Assembly (NCBI GenBank): GCA_018240245.1
Contig: JAFEGD010000239.1
Span: 1-50,345 of the forward strand
Source of the DNA: Spirochaetota bacterium
GTDB taxonomy: Bacteria > Spirochaetota > Leptospiria > Turneriellales > Turneriellaceae
Direction: 5' to 3'
DNA: 50,345 nucleotides
In this document: piece after piece, positions 30,538-39,193 of the stretch
Layout: each line of letters starts with the position of its first letter
How positions within the stretch are numbered: the stretch's first letter is position 1
Program-made: the position numbers and the translations under genes
Notes under the pieces: generated by a model
Databases searched by the model: none
What the model saw: only the letters and a program-made list of their open reading frames with translations
Told to the model about the DNA's origin: nothing

Positions 30538-31866
30538 ATGGAGAGCCTGCTCAATCCGCCTTTGAGTCTCAAATCTGCCGATTTGCAGCAGCATTGGCAC
30601 GAGCTAGCGGTCGAAGAGCGTAAACCGTTTTTTTTCTCGCTCGCGTCCGACGAAGCGCAGATTTTTTTTAAAGATCTTTCGACGGCCGAACAGTTAGACC
30701 TCATCGGCGATTTACCCGACGCCGAGCGCTTCGCGTGGATTCGCCTGCTGCGACTCGACGACGCCGCCGACCTCATGCAGAAATTACCCGAAGAGGCGCG
30801 CCATCATACGCTGGCGCTCTACGACGAAAGAACGCGGCGCGAACTCATCGGTCTTATGGCGTACGCCGAAGACGCCGCCGGTGGGCTCATGAATCCGCGC
30901 TATATTCGCATTCGCCCCGGTATGACCGTCGGTGAGGCGGCGCGCTATTTAAGTTCGCAAGCGCGCGGCAGCGTCGAAATCGTTTATTATGCTTATGTCA
31001 TCGCCGCCGACCAAAAACTCGTCGGCGTCATTTCTTTTCGCGATTTAATTCTTGCCAACCAAGACGCGACAATCAACGACACGATGAAGAAAAATGTCGT
31101 CTCGGTGCCCGAACAGATGGATCGCGAAGAGGTCTTAGGACTTTTCTCGAAATATAATTTTGTCGCGATCCCCGTCGTCGATGACGAAGGCCGAATGAAA
31201 GGTATCGTGACGTACGACGACTTGGCCGAAGTAGCGCAACAAGAAGCGACCGAAGATATGTTGAAGGTGGGCGGTATGGAAGCGCTCGACGCGCCTTACC
31301 TCAAAGTCTCGTTTTTCGAGATGATAAAAAAGCGCGGCGGATGGCTCACGGTACTGTTTCTCGGCGAGATGTTCACGGCTTCGGCGATGGCGTTCTTCGA
31401 GCGTGAAATCGAACGCGCGGTTGTGCTCGCGCTTTTTATCCCGCTCATCATTAGTTCGGGCGGCAATTCGGGTTCGCAGGCGTCGACGCTCATTATTCGC
31501 TCGCTCGCCATCAAAGAAATTCGTTTGCGCGATTGGTTTCGCGTGCTGCGGCGCGAGATTATGACGGCGATTGTCTTGGGTGCGTTCTTAGGGCTCGTGG
31601 GTCTGTTGCGTATCGTGATTTGGCAACACTGGCACCCGATCTACGGCGAACACTATTGGCTCGTTGCGATGACGGTCGCGTTTTCGCTTTTGGGCGTCGT
31701 CGTCTGGGGGACAATCTCGGGCGCGATGTTACCGTTTATTTTGCGCAAGCTCGGCTTCGACCCCGCAAGCGCGTCGGCACCCTTCGTCGCGACGCTTGTC
31801 GATGTCACGGGTCTCATTATTTATTTTAGCGTCGCGCAGTCGCTCTTGCGCGGGACGCTATTGTAG
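30538..31866 (+). CDS. mgtE: MgtE-family magnesium transporter
   Basis: A 442-residue protein. An N-terminal MgtE_N helical domain (about 1-115, FSLASDEAQIFFKDLSTAEQ) is followed by two CBS domains (about 120-240; GLMNPRYIRIRPGMTVGEA and MKKNVVSVPEQMDREEVL). A C-terminal five-helix channel domain contains PLIISSGGNSGSQASTLIIRSLA, the conserved pore segment. It gates Mg2+ influx in the inner membrane, closing when cytoplasmic Mg2+ binds the N and CBS domains. Length and order are standard. It stands alone. Confidence 0.95.
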   Translation: MESLLNPPLSLKSADLQQHWHELAVEERKPFFFSLASDEAQIFFKDLSTAEQLDLIGDLPDAERFAWIRLLRLDDAADLMQKLPEEARHHTLALYDERTRRELIGLMAYAEDAAGGLMNPRYIRIRPGMTVGEAARYLSSQARGSVEIVYYAYVIAADQKLVGVISFRDLILANQDATINDTMKKNVVSVPEQMDREEVLGLFSKYNFVAIPVVDDEGRMKGIVTYDDLAEVAQQEATEDMLKVGGMEALDAPYLKVSFFEMIKKRGGWLTVLFLGEMFTASAMAFFEREIERAVVLALFIPLIISSGGNSGSQASTLIIRSLAIKEIRLRDWFRVLRREIMTAIVLGAFLGLVGLLRIVIWQHWHPIYGEHYWLVAMTVAFSLLGVVVWGTISGAMLPFILRKLGFDPASASAPFVATLVDVTGLIIYFSVAQSLLRGTLL

Positions 31867-32111
31867 TAGAGTCTAATCCGATAGAAATTTGTCAATACGC
31901 AGGCATCGAAATTGGGCACAAGCCCCGCAAAAATAGTCAATAAATTCTTCGCAAAGAAACAGCGATTGTGGAAGAATTAGAGCTGCGGTAAAAGCCGATT
32001 GCGAAGCGGTGCGCGCGTAAGTTAAAACCGTTTATTAACGCAATTGTACTTTTTCTGCAGGCCCTATTGGGCGCATTAAAGATTGCCCCTTTAATACGAC
32101 GATATTCAAGC

Positions 32112-32279
32112 ATGGAAATCGATCCACTCCAAAATCTGGCGCAGAGCATGCAGCAGATGGCCGATTTGCAGAAGCAAATGGTCACGATGCAAGCGGCCTT
32201 TCAAGAAAAATTGCTCGATACCGCACTCGCCGAAACCGCCGAAGCGGTCAGCCAAAGCGGCGTCGACACGTTCGCTTGA
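32112..32279 (+). CDS. Small helical protein, unknown
   Basis: A 55-residue protein, MEIDPLQNLAQSMQQMADLQ onward, rich in Gln, Met, Leu and Ala in a heptad-like spacing, so probably one long amphipathic helix or coiled coil. I chose ATG 32112 over 32067 because the residues before it are Arg-rich and unlike the rest. It lies 35 bp before the acyl-CoA ligase gene on the same strand. The 245 bp upstream, after mgtE, hold no other gene that I can see. It slightly resembles short motility-associated proteins, without enough signal to name it. Confidence 0.5.
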   Translation: MEIDPLQNLAQSMQQMADLQKQMVTMQAAFQEKLLDTALAETAEAVSQSGVDTFA

Positions 32280-32314
32280 CCGAGTGAAGCTGTCGCGGTA
32301 CTGCGCCAATACCT

Positions 32315-34207
32315 ATGGCGCAAGTACGAGTTTTCTACGACCTCTTCGCGAACGCGGCGCGTGAAAAACCCGACCGCGAATCGTTCTTCACCCGCCGCAA
32401 AGACGGGTCAATTCGCGGGCGTACTTTCGCCGAAATTCACGAACTCGTCGCCGCTCTCGCCGCCGGTATAGTTTCGAACGGAATCAACGCCGGCGATCGC
32501 ATAACGCTCATCTGCGATAGCTCCCCCAACTGGATTATCGCCGACGCCGCAATCGTCGCCGCCGGTGCAGTCAGTGTGCCGCGCGGTACCGACGTTACCG
32601 ACGACGACATTCTTTATATCGTCGGCCACAGCGAAAGCCGTTGGGCGATTGTGCAGCATCCTCAAGACGCGGTGCGGCTCAAAAAATTTGCGCACGATTT
32701 GCCCGCGCTTGAAAAAATTCTTGTACTCGAAGGCGACGACTGGAATCTCGCGACGGGCGAAGACTCGGTGGCCACGCTCATCGAAGCGGGGCGCGCAGTC
32801 TTAGCACAAACGCCAAACCTCGTCGCCGACATCGCGGCAAAAGCAAAGCCCGAAGAACTCGCGACAATTATTTACACAAGCGGCACGACTGGCGCCCCCA
32901 AAGGTGTGATGCTCAGCCAATTGGGTTGGTTAAACGCGCTCGAACGCGCACTCGCGATGAAAGTTATCAACCCCGACGACACCGCGCTCTCGCTCTTACC
33001 GCCGTGGCATGCGTTCGAACGCGCGGTCGAATATGGCGTCATGATGGTGCAGTGTTCATTCATGATTTCGGGAATTAATTCTCTGCGGCAAGATCTCAGC
33101 GACTTCAAACCGACAAGCTTTCCTTCGGTGCCGCGCATCTGGGAATCTCTTTATAACGGCATCATGCAAAAGCTCGACAAAGAAACGCCCGCCAAGCGTG
33201 CGATCTTTCATTTCTTTCTCGACGTCGGCGCCGAGTATGCGAAGAACGAAGCGATTCTCGGCGGCTACGATTTACAGATTACTCCGAAGTCTGCATTGCA
33301 GAGCGTCGCCGACAAGACTATCGCTGCGGCAAAACTCGCGGCGCTTTTTCCGTTAAAGCTCGCCTCGCACAAAATTTTTGAACCAATTCACGCGGCGCTC
33401 GGCGGCAAACTCAACAAATCGGCATCGGGCGGTTCGGCGCTGCCGCAGGTCGTCGATCGTTTCTTGAGCGCGATCGGTATCAAAGTTCTCGAAGGCTATG
33501 GCATGACCGAAACGTCGGCACTCATTAGCCTCAGAGATGTCGCGCGCGCGGTGAGCGGCACCGTCGGTCGCCCTTTTCCCGGTTACAAAATTAAATTCAA
33601 AAACGAAGCGGGTCACGAACTTGCAGCCCAACCCGGCGCGAAAGGTACGCTGTGGGTACTCTCCAATCAAATACTTTTGGGTTATTATAAGCGACCCGAT
33701 CTCAACGAGGTTGTATTCGATAAAGACGGCTTTTTCGACACGGGCGACGTGATGGTAATGACCGCAGGCGGCGATCTCATGTTCGCGGGGCGCAGCAAAG
33801 AAACGCTCGCGCTTGCGGGCGGCGAAAATATCGAGCCCGTGCCGATCGAAGACAAGCTGCTTGCTTCTGAATTTATCGATCAGGCGATGGTTGTCGGCGA
33901 CGACAAAAAAACGCTCGGTGTTCTCATCGTACCGAATTTTGAAAAGGTGAGGATGCATACCGGTCTCAAAGACTTACCCGAACGCGATTGGGACACGAAC
34001 GCGGCAATTAGAGAAATTTTCAAAAAAGAAATTTCCGATCGCATCTCAAACAAAACCGGCTTCAAGAGTTTTGAGATGATTCCGAAAAATACGTTCTACA
34101 TCGTGCCGAAACAATTCGAACCGGGCGTCGAACTGACGCGCACGTACAAATTGCGCCGCACGGTGATTAAAGAACTTTTTGCGAAAGAAATCGAGGCGAT
34201 GTTTTAA
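32315..34207 (+). CDS. Long-chain acyl-CoA ligase / AMP-dependent synthetase
   Basis: A 630-residue ANL-superfamily enzyme. IIYTSGTTGAPKGVMLS is the ATP-binding P-loop, LEGYGMTETSALIS the adenylate motif, and DGFFDTGDVMVM with the following FAGRSKETLALAGGENIEP the hinge region of long-chain acyl-CoA synthetases. The last lysine region (YKLRRTVIKE) is at the C-terminus. It activates fatty acids to acyl-AMP and then acyl-CoA, at the inner face of the membrane. The presence of acyl-CoA dehydrogenase, desaturase and acyltransferase genes in the window fits a lipid-centred metabolism. Its end overlaps the 3' end of the PdxB-like gene by 4 bp, tail to tail. Confidence 0.92.
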   Translation: MAQVRVFYDLFANAAREKPDRESFFTRRKDGSIRGRTFAEIHELVAALAAGIVSNGINAGDRITLICDSSPNWIIADAAIVAAGAVSVPRGTDVTDDDILYIVGHSESRWAIVQHPQDAVRLKKFAHDLPALEKILVLEGDDWNLATGEDSVATLIEAGRAVLAQTPNLVADIAAKAKPEELATIIYTSGTTGAPKGVMLSQLGWLNALERALAMKVINPDDTALSLLPPWHAFERAVEYGVMMVQCSFMISGINSLRQDLSDFKPTSFPSVPRIWESLYNGIMQKLDKETPAKRAIFHFFLDVGAEYAKNEAILGGYDLQITPKSALQSVADKTIAAAKLAALFPLKLASHKIFEPIHAALGGKLNKSASGGSALPQVVDRFLSAIGIKVLEGYGMTETSALISLRDVARAVSGTVGRPFPGYKIKFKNEAGHELAAQPGAKGTLWVLSNQILLGYYKRPDLNEVVFDKDGFFDTGDVMVMTAGGDLMFAGRSKETLALAGGENIEPVPIEDKLLASEFIDQAMVVGDDKKTLGVLIVPNFEKVRMHTGLKDLPERDWDTNAAIREIFKKEISDRISNKTGFKSFEMIPKNTFYIVPKQFEPGVELTRTYKLRRTVIKELFAKEIEAMF

Positions 34208-35364
34208 TGAGCCAATTTTCCAAATGCCCACAGCGCTTCGCAAAAATGCTCGCTCAGACGTGGAAAACGCTGCCGAAACTCGCCGCGCTCGGTGGTATTA
34301 TATTCGTGAAATTCTTTGCGATAAAAATAGCCGTCGCGCAGCGCGTTGAATTTTTCCGGCGCGGCGGCAAAACGCGCGGCTTCTATATCTAAGAACCACG
34401 CGCGGCTTTCGGGCCATGTCGTCTCGCGCGAAAAATTGGGGAACAACCTATCGATGCCGCGCAAGATGCCGCCCAAGCGACCGCGCGTCGAATAGCCGGC
34501 GATATGCGGCGTCGAAATTTTTGCCCGCGCGCAATCGGTCTTATCGGGCGGCTCGACCGGATACACGTCTTGCGCGATTAACTCCAAATGCGGATGATCG
34601 CCGAGACGACGATAAAAATCGAGGTTCCAGATACCGCCGCGACAGCTTTGGATCATGCGGAGTTTTTTTCTAATAGAAGAGAAATAATCGACATCGAGCA
34701 TCGCGGCGGTGGGGTGGGGGGAACCGCTCGATAAAGTCGTCGGCAAAGAGGGCTTCCTGCCCGCCGCCGACCCCACGCCTCCATGCGTTAGGGGCTGCGG
34801 CAAAGAGAACATCGTGTTCGCCACAGCCTCGGTACTTCCGTGTACCAGAGGCACATGAAATGTCACAACATCACACTGAAGTACACTATCGAGCGAACCG
34901 GGGTCAGCTAATAACGGATCGTAGAAGGCCACGCGCGTATTGACCGAACGAAAAAATTTTAAGAGCCGTGAACCGATATTACCGACGCCGACAATACCTA
35001 AAGAATCGCGCGTAAAATCAAAATTATCGAAGCACAAGGCTTGTATTACGTAATCGAACACCGCCTGTGCGTTGGCGCCCTCGCCGCTCGAAAATTGAAT
35101 GCCGCGTTTCTCGATCTCGGCTATGGCGACATTATCGGCGCCGGTCGAGACGAGTGCGGCGAGGCGCAGGTTCGGTAGTAAATCCAACTCTGCTTTACCG
35201 AGAGTGTAATTGGCGCGAAAAAAAATGGCGTCGGCGTTTTTGTGTTCGGCAAAAATCGTGTGGCTTTCGGTAGCCGATGAAGCAAAGCGGACAATCCGCG
35301 CACCGCGTCTCTCGAGTTCGGAAAAAAAAACGTCGGGAATACCGTGTTGAAAAAGTAGGAGCAT
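34204..35364 (-). CDS. pdxB: PdxB-like D-2-hydroxyacid dehydrogenase with an internal insert
   Basis: A 386-residue NAD-dependent dehydrogenase. LGIVGVGNIGSRLLKFF is the Rossmann GxGxxG. MIQSCRGGIWN holds the catalytic Arg, QDVYPVEPP the Glu, and ISTPHIAGYS the His. SSGEGANAQAVFDYV and the HIAGYSTRGR pattern are more like erythronate-4-phosphate dehydrogenase (PdxB, pyridoxal phosphate synthesis) than other family members. Residues about 181-218 (VANTMFSLPQPLTHGG to SSGSPH) interrupt the loop between HVPLVHGSTEA and HPTAAMLD and have no family counterpart. Enzyme activity could survive if the insert loops out. It starts 4 bp after the ABC ATPase gene ends, so they share an operon. Confidence 0.75.
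   Translation of the reverse strand: MLLLFQHGIPDVFFSELERRGARIVRFASSATESHTIFAEHKNADAIFFRANYTLGKAELDLLPNLRLAALVSTGADNVAIAEIEKRGIQFSSGEGANAQAVFDYVIQALCFDNFDFTRDSLGIVGVGNIGSRLLKFFRSVNTRVAFYDPLLADPGSLDSVLQCDVVTFHVPLVHGSTEAVANTMFSLPQPLTHGGVGSAAGRKPSLPTTLSSGSPHPTAAMLDVDYFSSIRKKLRMIQSCRGGIWNLDFYRRLGDHPHLELIAQDVYPVEPPDKTDCARAKISTPHIAGYSTRGRLGGILRGIDRLFPNFSRETTWPESRAWFLDIEAARFAAAPEKFNALRDGYFYRKEFHEYNTTERGEFRQRFPRLSEHFCEALWAFGKLAH
34711..34824. repeat. In-frame insert in the PdxB-like gene
   Basis: This 114-bp GC-rich block contains CCCCACGCCTCCATGCG and GGTGGGGTGGGGGGAACCG, and differs in composition from the flanking gene. It encodes a Pro/Gly/Ser-rich loop absent from PdxB-type enzymes. I judge it repeat-derived by composition and position; no second copy lies in this window. 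Confidence 0.5.
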
Positions 35365-35368
35365 TGCC

Positions 35369-36067
35369 CTACTTCAAATGCGAACTGATTTGCCCGTCGC
35401 GCATTTCGAAAATCGATTTTGCATCGGAGGCGAGTTTGCTGTCGTGCGTCACCAAAAGAATACCTTTACCGCGCTCGTGCTCTTCGCGCAAGAGGCGCTT
35501 CACGCGCGCGACCGACTCGGGGTCGAGGTCGCCCGAGGGCTCGTCGGCTAAAATAAACGCCGAGTCTTTGATGAGCGCGCGCGCAATCGCCGTCTTCTGC
35601 AACTGCCCGCCCGAGAGCTTGCCGGGGTATGCCGTGAGCAGCGCAAACATATCGAGTCGCTTTGCCAAATATTGCAAGCGCTCTTGGTACGCGTCGTCTA
35701 ACTGCCCGTGCGCTGCCGCATACGCAAAGCGCAAATTTTCTTCAACGGTAAAACGCCCGAGCATTTCGGAGAACTGAAAAATTATACCGAAATAACGCCC
35801 GCGCAATTTCGCCTGCCTACCGCGGCGCGCGCGCGTGATCTTGTGCTTGTCGATATAGATGTCGCCTTTGATAACCGGCATAAGCCCCGCAACGGCGGTG
35901 ATAAGCGTGCTCTTGCCGCTGCCCGACGGCCCGACAATCGCAACGTAGTCGTTGGTGTTAATGTCGAGCGAGACGCCGCGCAGCGCGTGCACGAGTTCGG
36001 GTGGGGCAGACGAAAAAACTCCCGCACCTTGCGTGTAGTCGATATGCACGTCGATAATCCGAATCAT
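35369..36067 (-). CDS. ABC transporter ATP-binding protein (LolD/MacB-like)
   Basis: A 232-residue ATPase. GPSGSGKSTL is Walker A, LSGGQLQKTAIARAL the ABC signature, FILADEPSGDLDPES Walker B with D-loop, and VTHDSKLA the H-loop. The DEPSGDLD sequence and size put it in the LolD/MacB/FtsE group, which powers lipoprotein release or other mechanotransmission. No permease gene is adjacent, so its partner is unknown. It starts the two-gene run with the PdxB-like dehydrogenase. The gap between it and the DoxX gene upstream holds a strong palindrome and a second, 8-bp hairpin at 36172-36199. Confidence 0.9.
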   Translation of the reverse strand: MIRIIDVHIDYTQGAGVFSSAPPELVHALRGVSLDINTNDYVAIVGPSGSGKSTLITAVAGLMPVIKGDIYIDKHKITRARRGRQAKLRGRYFGIIFQFSEMLGRFTVEENLRFAYAAAHGQLDDAYQERLQYLAKRLDMFALLTAYPGKLSGGQLQKTAIARALIKDSAFILADEPSGDLDPESVARVKRLLREEHERGKGILLVTHDSKLASDAKSIFEMRDGQISSHLK

Positions 36068-36212
36068 TTTGAGCGACTATATTATGTCACATTACATGGT
36101 CAAATAGAATAGCGAAAATGATGACGATTGGGGGACGGCTGCGCATTGAAGCAAGAATAGACAAAAAGGCAATCCTTCTACATCTATCTACAGAAGGATA
36201 GCACAGGTGGAT

Positions 36213-36247
36213 TTTATAGCCACGGGGCGTCGCCCCGTGGCTATAAA
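36213..36247 (-). terminator. Palindrome after the DoxX gene
   Basis: Arms 36213-36229 and 36231-36247 pair over 17 bp with a single-base centre. It lies 7 bp after the DoxX stop and before the ABC ATPase gene. On the minus strand it ends in TAAAA rather than a T-tract. Confidence 0.65.
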
Positions 36248-36254
36248 TCAACCA

Positions 36255-36707
36255 TCACCGATTCGAAATCAGCGCATCGATAGAAAATTTACCGCCGCCC
36301 GCTACGATGAGTGCGAGCGCAATGCCGAGCGCGAGAATAAAAAACTCGATACCCTCGCCCGTTTGTTTGCCCGCCCAGTTCATAAAAAAACCGTTCGAGG
36401 CATGCACTTTGAGCATCGCACCCGCCATCACTGCACCGACGCCCAACGCGGCGATGCGCGTACCAACGCCTGCAACGAGCATCAGTGCCCCGAAAAACTC
36501 GGCCATGATCACGATGAAAGCTACGAGGGTCGGTAAGCCTTGATGGCTTGTCAAATAGCCCATAGAGCCTTTAAACCCGCCGCCGCCAAACCAACCCAAA
36601 AATTTTTGCGCACCGTGAGGAAAAATCATTACCCCCAATGCAATGCGTAAAATTAGCCCCGTCCAATCGGCGTTCGTCGCCACGATTCTTTGAATTATCT
36701 CTGCCAT
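36255..36707 (-). CDS. DoxX family membrane protein
   Basis: A 150-residue protein with four hydrophobic helices. LILRIALGVMIFPHGAQKFLGWFGG is the characteristic DoxX N-terminal helix and turn, followed by FIVIMAEFFGALMLVAGVGTRIAALG. DoxX proteins occur in thiosulfate:quinone oxidoreductase, redox and thiol-stress complexes, and often alone with MarR regulators. A strong ribosome-binding site (AAGGAG at 36717-36722) precedes the ATG. It is divergent from a MarR gene with a shared operator candidate, so it is probably the target of that regulator. Confidence 0.85.
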   Translation of the reverse strand: MAEIIQRIVATNADWTGLILRIALGVMIFPHGAQKFLGWFGGGGFKGSMGYLTSHQGLPTLVAFIVIMAEFFGALMLVAGVGTRIAALGVGAVMAGAMLKVHASNGFFMNWAGKQTGEGIEFFILALGIALALIVAGGGKFSIDALISNR

Positions 36708-36725
36708 TGTATTCTCCTTCGTAGT

Positions 36726-36768
36726 CAGGGCTTACGTACGGCGGCTGTGCCGTGGTACGTAAGCCCTG
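36726..36768 (-). promoter_or_regulatory. Hairpin in the DoxX 5' leader
   Basis: CAGGGCTTACGTAC (36726-36739) pairs perfectly with 36755-36768. It lies between the predicted promoter and the Shine-Dalgarno of the DoxX gene. Read on the plus strand it is followed by TTTTGTGTTT and would look like an intrinsic terminator for any leftward-origin transcript. It may shape DoxX translation or block antisense reading. Confidence 0.45.
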
Positions 36769-36793
36769 TTTTGTGTTTCATCGGGTTAAGAAT

Positions 36794-36834
36794 AGTATAA
36801 TTTAGTTGACTCGTCAACAAAAAGTACGTATTGT
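36794..36834. promoter_or_regulatory. MarR-type operator with divergent promoters
   Basis: GTTGAC-TC-GTCAAC (36805-36818) is a perfect inverted repeat of the kind bound by MarR-family repressors. On the minus strand a -10-like TATACT lies at 36794-36799. On the plus strand TTGACT (36806-36811) and TATTGT (36829-36834) are 17 bases apart, which would place the marR transcript start at about its ATG. Repressor binding would block both promoters. Confidence 0.55.
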
Positions 36835-36840
36835 ATTATT

Positions 36841-37275
36841 ATGAATGCAATCATATGCTGGCGCGATTTGGTAGCTTACAATACCGAAACGCTTTTTCAA
36901 ATCGAGCGCGAACTCAAAGCACACGGCGCGATTTCACTCGCCGCATACGACGTTTTGAGCGAAATCGAAATACAGAAAGATAAACGCATACGGATGCAAG
37001 ACCTAGCAATGGGGGTAATCCTCACCAAGAGCGGGGTCACGAAAATGGCGAATAGCCTAGTGAAACAGGGTTTCATTCGCCGCGAAAAATGCCCGCACGA
37101 CCGGCGCGGCACGTATGCGGCGATCACCCCAAAAGGCAGCGAGGCGGTCAAAAAGGCATGGCCGATTTACCGCGCGTGTATTCGCCGCTTCTTTTCTGCT
37201 AAACTCGCCGCCGCCGAGATCGAGAGTCTCGCACGATTCATCGCAAAATTGCGTGCGCCTCAGTCTTCAAAATAA
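36841..37275 (+). CDS. MarR-family transcriptional regulator
   Basis: A 144-residue winged-helix protein. RMQDLAMGVILTKSGVTKMANSLVKQGFIRRE is the helix-turn-helix with KSGVT in the recognition helix, and CPHDRRGTYAAITPKGSEAV is the wing with the DxR motif. It should bind the GTTGAC/GTCAAC palindrome just upstream and control itself and DoxX. Cys82-like residues in the wing (EKCPHDRR) might sense thiol oxidation, though that is a guess. The predicted mRNA has almost no leader. The end overlaps the convergent STAS gene by 16 bp. Confidence 0.88.
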   Translation: MNAIICWRDLVAYNTETLFQIERELKAHGAISLAAYDVLSEIEIQKDKRIRMQDLAMGVILTKSGVTKMANSLVKQGFIRREKCPHDRRGTYAAITPKGSEAVKKAWPIYRACIRRFFSAKLAAAEIESLARFIAKLRAPQSSK

Positions 37276-37622
37276 ACGCGCGCCATCTCATGATCGGCGA
37301 CGATCGTAAAAAACGATTTCAGCTTCGTCACTTCAAAAATATGCATCACAATCGGGCGCGGTTGGGTAAACACCACGCGAGCATCGTCGTGCTTACGCGC
37401 AGCAAGAACAAAATTTACGAGCGCGCCGATGCCCGAAGAATCGATCGTCTGCAAGTCTTCGATGTCGACGATTGCACGTAAACATTCGCTTTTCAAAAGC
37501 GGCTCGAGTTCGGCGCGAACTTGGCGTGCGGTAAAAAGATTCAGCGCACCGCTGATAAAAGCAACGGTATATCCCTTTTCGGGTTCATCGTTGATGACGA
37601 CTTTGCAGCGATCACTCTGCAT
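37260..37622 (-). CDS. STAS-domain protein (anti-sigma-factor antagonist type)
   Basis: A 120-residue single STAS domain. IVDIEDLQTIDSSGIGALVNFV has the conserved DSSGIG with the serine that the partner kinase phosphorylates (about Ser63), and ISGALNLFTARQVRAEL is the first strand-helix unit. Such proteins free a sigma factor or signalling partner when unphosphorylated. No serine kinase or phosphatase gene is near, so the circuit is elsewhere. It converges on and overlaps the MarR gene by 16 bp. Confidence 0.88.
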   Translation of the reverse strand: MQSDRCKVVINDEPEKGYTVAFISGALNLFTARQVRAELEPLLKSECLRAIVDIEDLQTIDSSGIGALVNFVLAARKHDDARVVFTQPRPIVMHIFEVTKLKSFFTIVADHEMARVYFED

Positions 37623-37755
37623 GATAGTTACTCGGTTTCATGCGCGCGTACCCTGTCTTGCAGAATTTTATTCGATAATTTTCAGTAACAACTCTTTTTT
37701 TCCAAACCATGAGAAAATTCGGCTTCTTTTTGGTATTTAATATATAGGATCCCCT

Positions 37756-38172
37756 ATGAATAACCAGAAATCTAAACTCAAATCCAGTATCTCGTTACCC
37801 TACAAAGTAACTCCTTTATGGCGGCAATATGCCAAAAGACTTCTTGATTCCCCTTGCGTGTGGCTGAAACTCTTCGCAAAACACCAACCGCGTCGGCAAA
37901 AATTACGCACATACACGCGAAACCAAGGCGAATTCATGAAAATCAACGTTTACTGGCCAGTCGAAGTATACGATCAAGTGCATGCCGTTGCAGCCGCGTT
38001 GCGCGTCAGCGTTTCACACCTAATCTGGCTAATTCTTAACTTGCTGAGCAATGGAGTGCAGTTACCCACACAAAAATTCAGTAACTATGTCTTCTCACTC
38101 ATCGAATGGTCAGAAAACAGCATGACTTTCGGCGAAACCTTACAATTTCGACACCAACCACCGGACATTTAA
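37756..38172 (+). CDS. DUF1564-like protein
   Basis: A 138-residue basic protein. The layout is an N-terminal SLPYKVTPLWRQYAKRLL segment, then LRTYTRNQGEFMKINVYWPVEVYDQ, then AAALRVSVSHLIWLILNLL. This resembles DUF1564, a ribbon-helix-helix-like family expanded in Leptospira (pattern: short helix, TxYQ-like motif, strand, helix with VSxxxxF/WxxLL). A DNA-binding role is plausible but unproven. Codon use is more AT-rich than the neighbours, which suggests recent acquisition. It is a main clue to the host lineage. Confidence 0.55.
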   Translation: MNNQKSKLKSSISLPYKVTPLWRQYAKRLLDSPCVWLKLFAKHQPRRQKLRTYTRNQGEFMKINVYWPVEVYDQVHAVAAALRVSVSHLIWLILNLLSNGVQLPTQKFSNYVFSLIEWSENSMTFGETLQFRHQPPDI

Positions 38173-38214
38173 TTTTTTTTGCAACCAATTGTTCACCAAG
38201 AGCATCTCACCGGC

Positions 38215-39165
38215 ATGGAAAAAAGAAAACCCCTACCCGAAAGCGGGCAAGAACCCAACTATAGCGCCGCAGAAAAGACGACCGGCCGCTCAAAAATCGG
38301 CTCGTGGTTCAGCGGCGACAAGATGTTTATTGCAATGCATTTTATCCCGCTGGCGGCGATTTATACCGGTGTCACTCTGCAGTCGGTGATCTTGTGCATA
38401 GCGCTCTATTGGGTGCGGATGTTCTTCGTTACTGCGGGCTATCACCGTTATTTTTCGCACCGTTCGTTTGAAACAAGCAGGCTGTTTCAATTTATCTTGG
38501 CTTTCGGCGCGCAAACCACCGGCCAGAAAGGCGTGCTCTGGTGGGCGGGCCACCACCGCGACCACCATAAGTACAGCGACACCGAAAAAGACGTTCACTC
38601 GCTCAAGATGCGTGGCTTTTATATATCCCACATTGGTTGGATTTTCGACAAAGCGAATAAGCGCGTACCGCTCGAAAACATTCAAGACTTCGCTAAGTAT
38701 CCCGAGATTCGTTTTATTTCTAAGCACGATTGGATTGCCCCCTGGACGCTCGGCTTCGCCGCGTATTTCATCGCCGGTTGGCCGGGGTTGTGGATCGGCT
38801 TTTTCTTAAGCACGCTTCTGACGTACCACTCGACGTTTACGATCAATTCGCTGACGCACAAGTGGGGCAAGCAGCGCTATGCGACGGGCGAAGAGTCGCG
38901 CAACCACTGGCTGCTCGCGTTGACGACGATGGGCGAGGGCTGGCATAACAATCACCACTACTACCAAGGCGCGGCAAAGATGGGTTTCTTTTGGTGGGAG
39001 ATCGATATGACGTATTACTTACTGAAATTTTTGAGCTTCTTCGGTATTGTCTGGAACCTCAAGGGAGTGCCCAAGGCAGTGCGGGCAAAAACGATTAAAG
39101 CGACTGAAGCCGCGCAACTGCGGCCAGCGCAGCCGAGGATAGCAGGCGTGCCGAGTACGCAGTAA
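38215..39165 (+). CDS. Acyl-CoA/fatty-acid desaturase (delta-9 type)
   Basis: A 316-residue membrane di-iron enzyme. The three histidine boxes are in order: HRYFSH, HHRDHH and HNNHH. They are separated by two pairs of hydrophobic helices, as in stearoyl-CoA desaturases. It introduces a cis double bond into acyl-CoA or acyl-lipid chains using O2 and an electron donor. I use ATG 38215; the upstream TTG gives only a short unlikely extension. The need for O2 means the organism is at least microaerobic. A hairpin terminator follows. Confidence 0.92.
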   Translation: MEKRKPLPESGQEPNYSAAEKTTGRSKIGSWFSGDKMFIAMHFIPLAAIYTGVTLQSVILCIALYWVRMFFVTAGYHRYFSHRSFETSRLFQFILAFGAQTTGQKGVLWWAGHHRDHHKYSDTEKDVHSLKMRGFYISHIGWIFDKANKRVPLENIQDFAKYPEIRFISKHDWIAPWTLGFAAYFIAGWPGLWIGFFLSTLLTYHSTFTINSLTHKWGKQRYATGEESRNHWLLALTTMGEGWHNNHHYYQGAAKMGFFWWEIDMTYYLLKFLSFFGIVWNLKGVPKAVRAKTIKATEAAQLRPAQPRIAGVPSTQ

Positions 39166-39193
39166 GCAAGAAAAGCCGTGCGTCGCAACAGTT

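Noticed and set aside
33353-33958. A 201-codon minus-strand frame inside the acyl-CoA ligase gene
   Set aside because: Opposite a fully conserved AMP-binding domain; no recognisable motif.
36726-36778. An intrinsic terminator on the plus strand
   Set aside because: It looks right in form, but no plus-strand gene precedes it, and it falls inside the leader of the minus-strand DoxX gene; kept as a leader hairpin instead.
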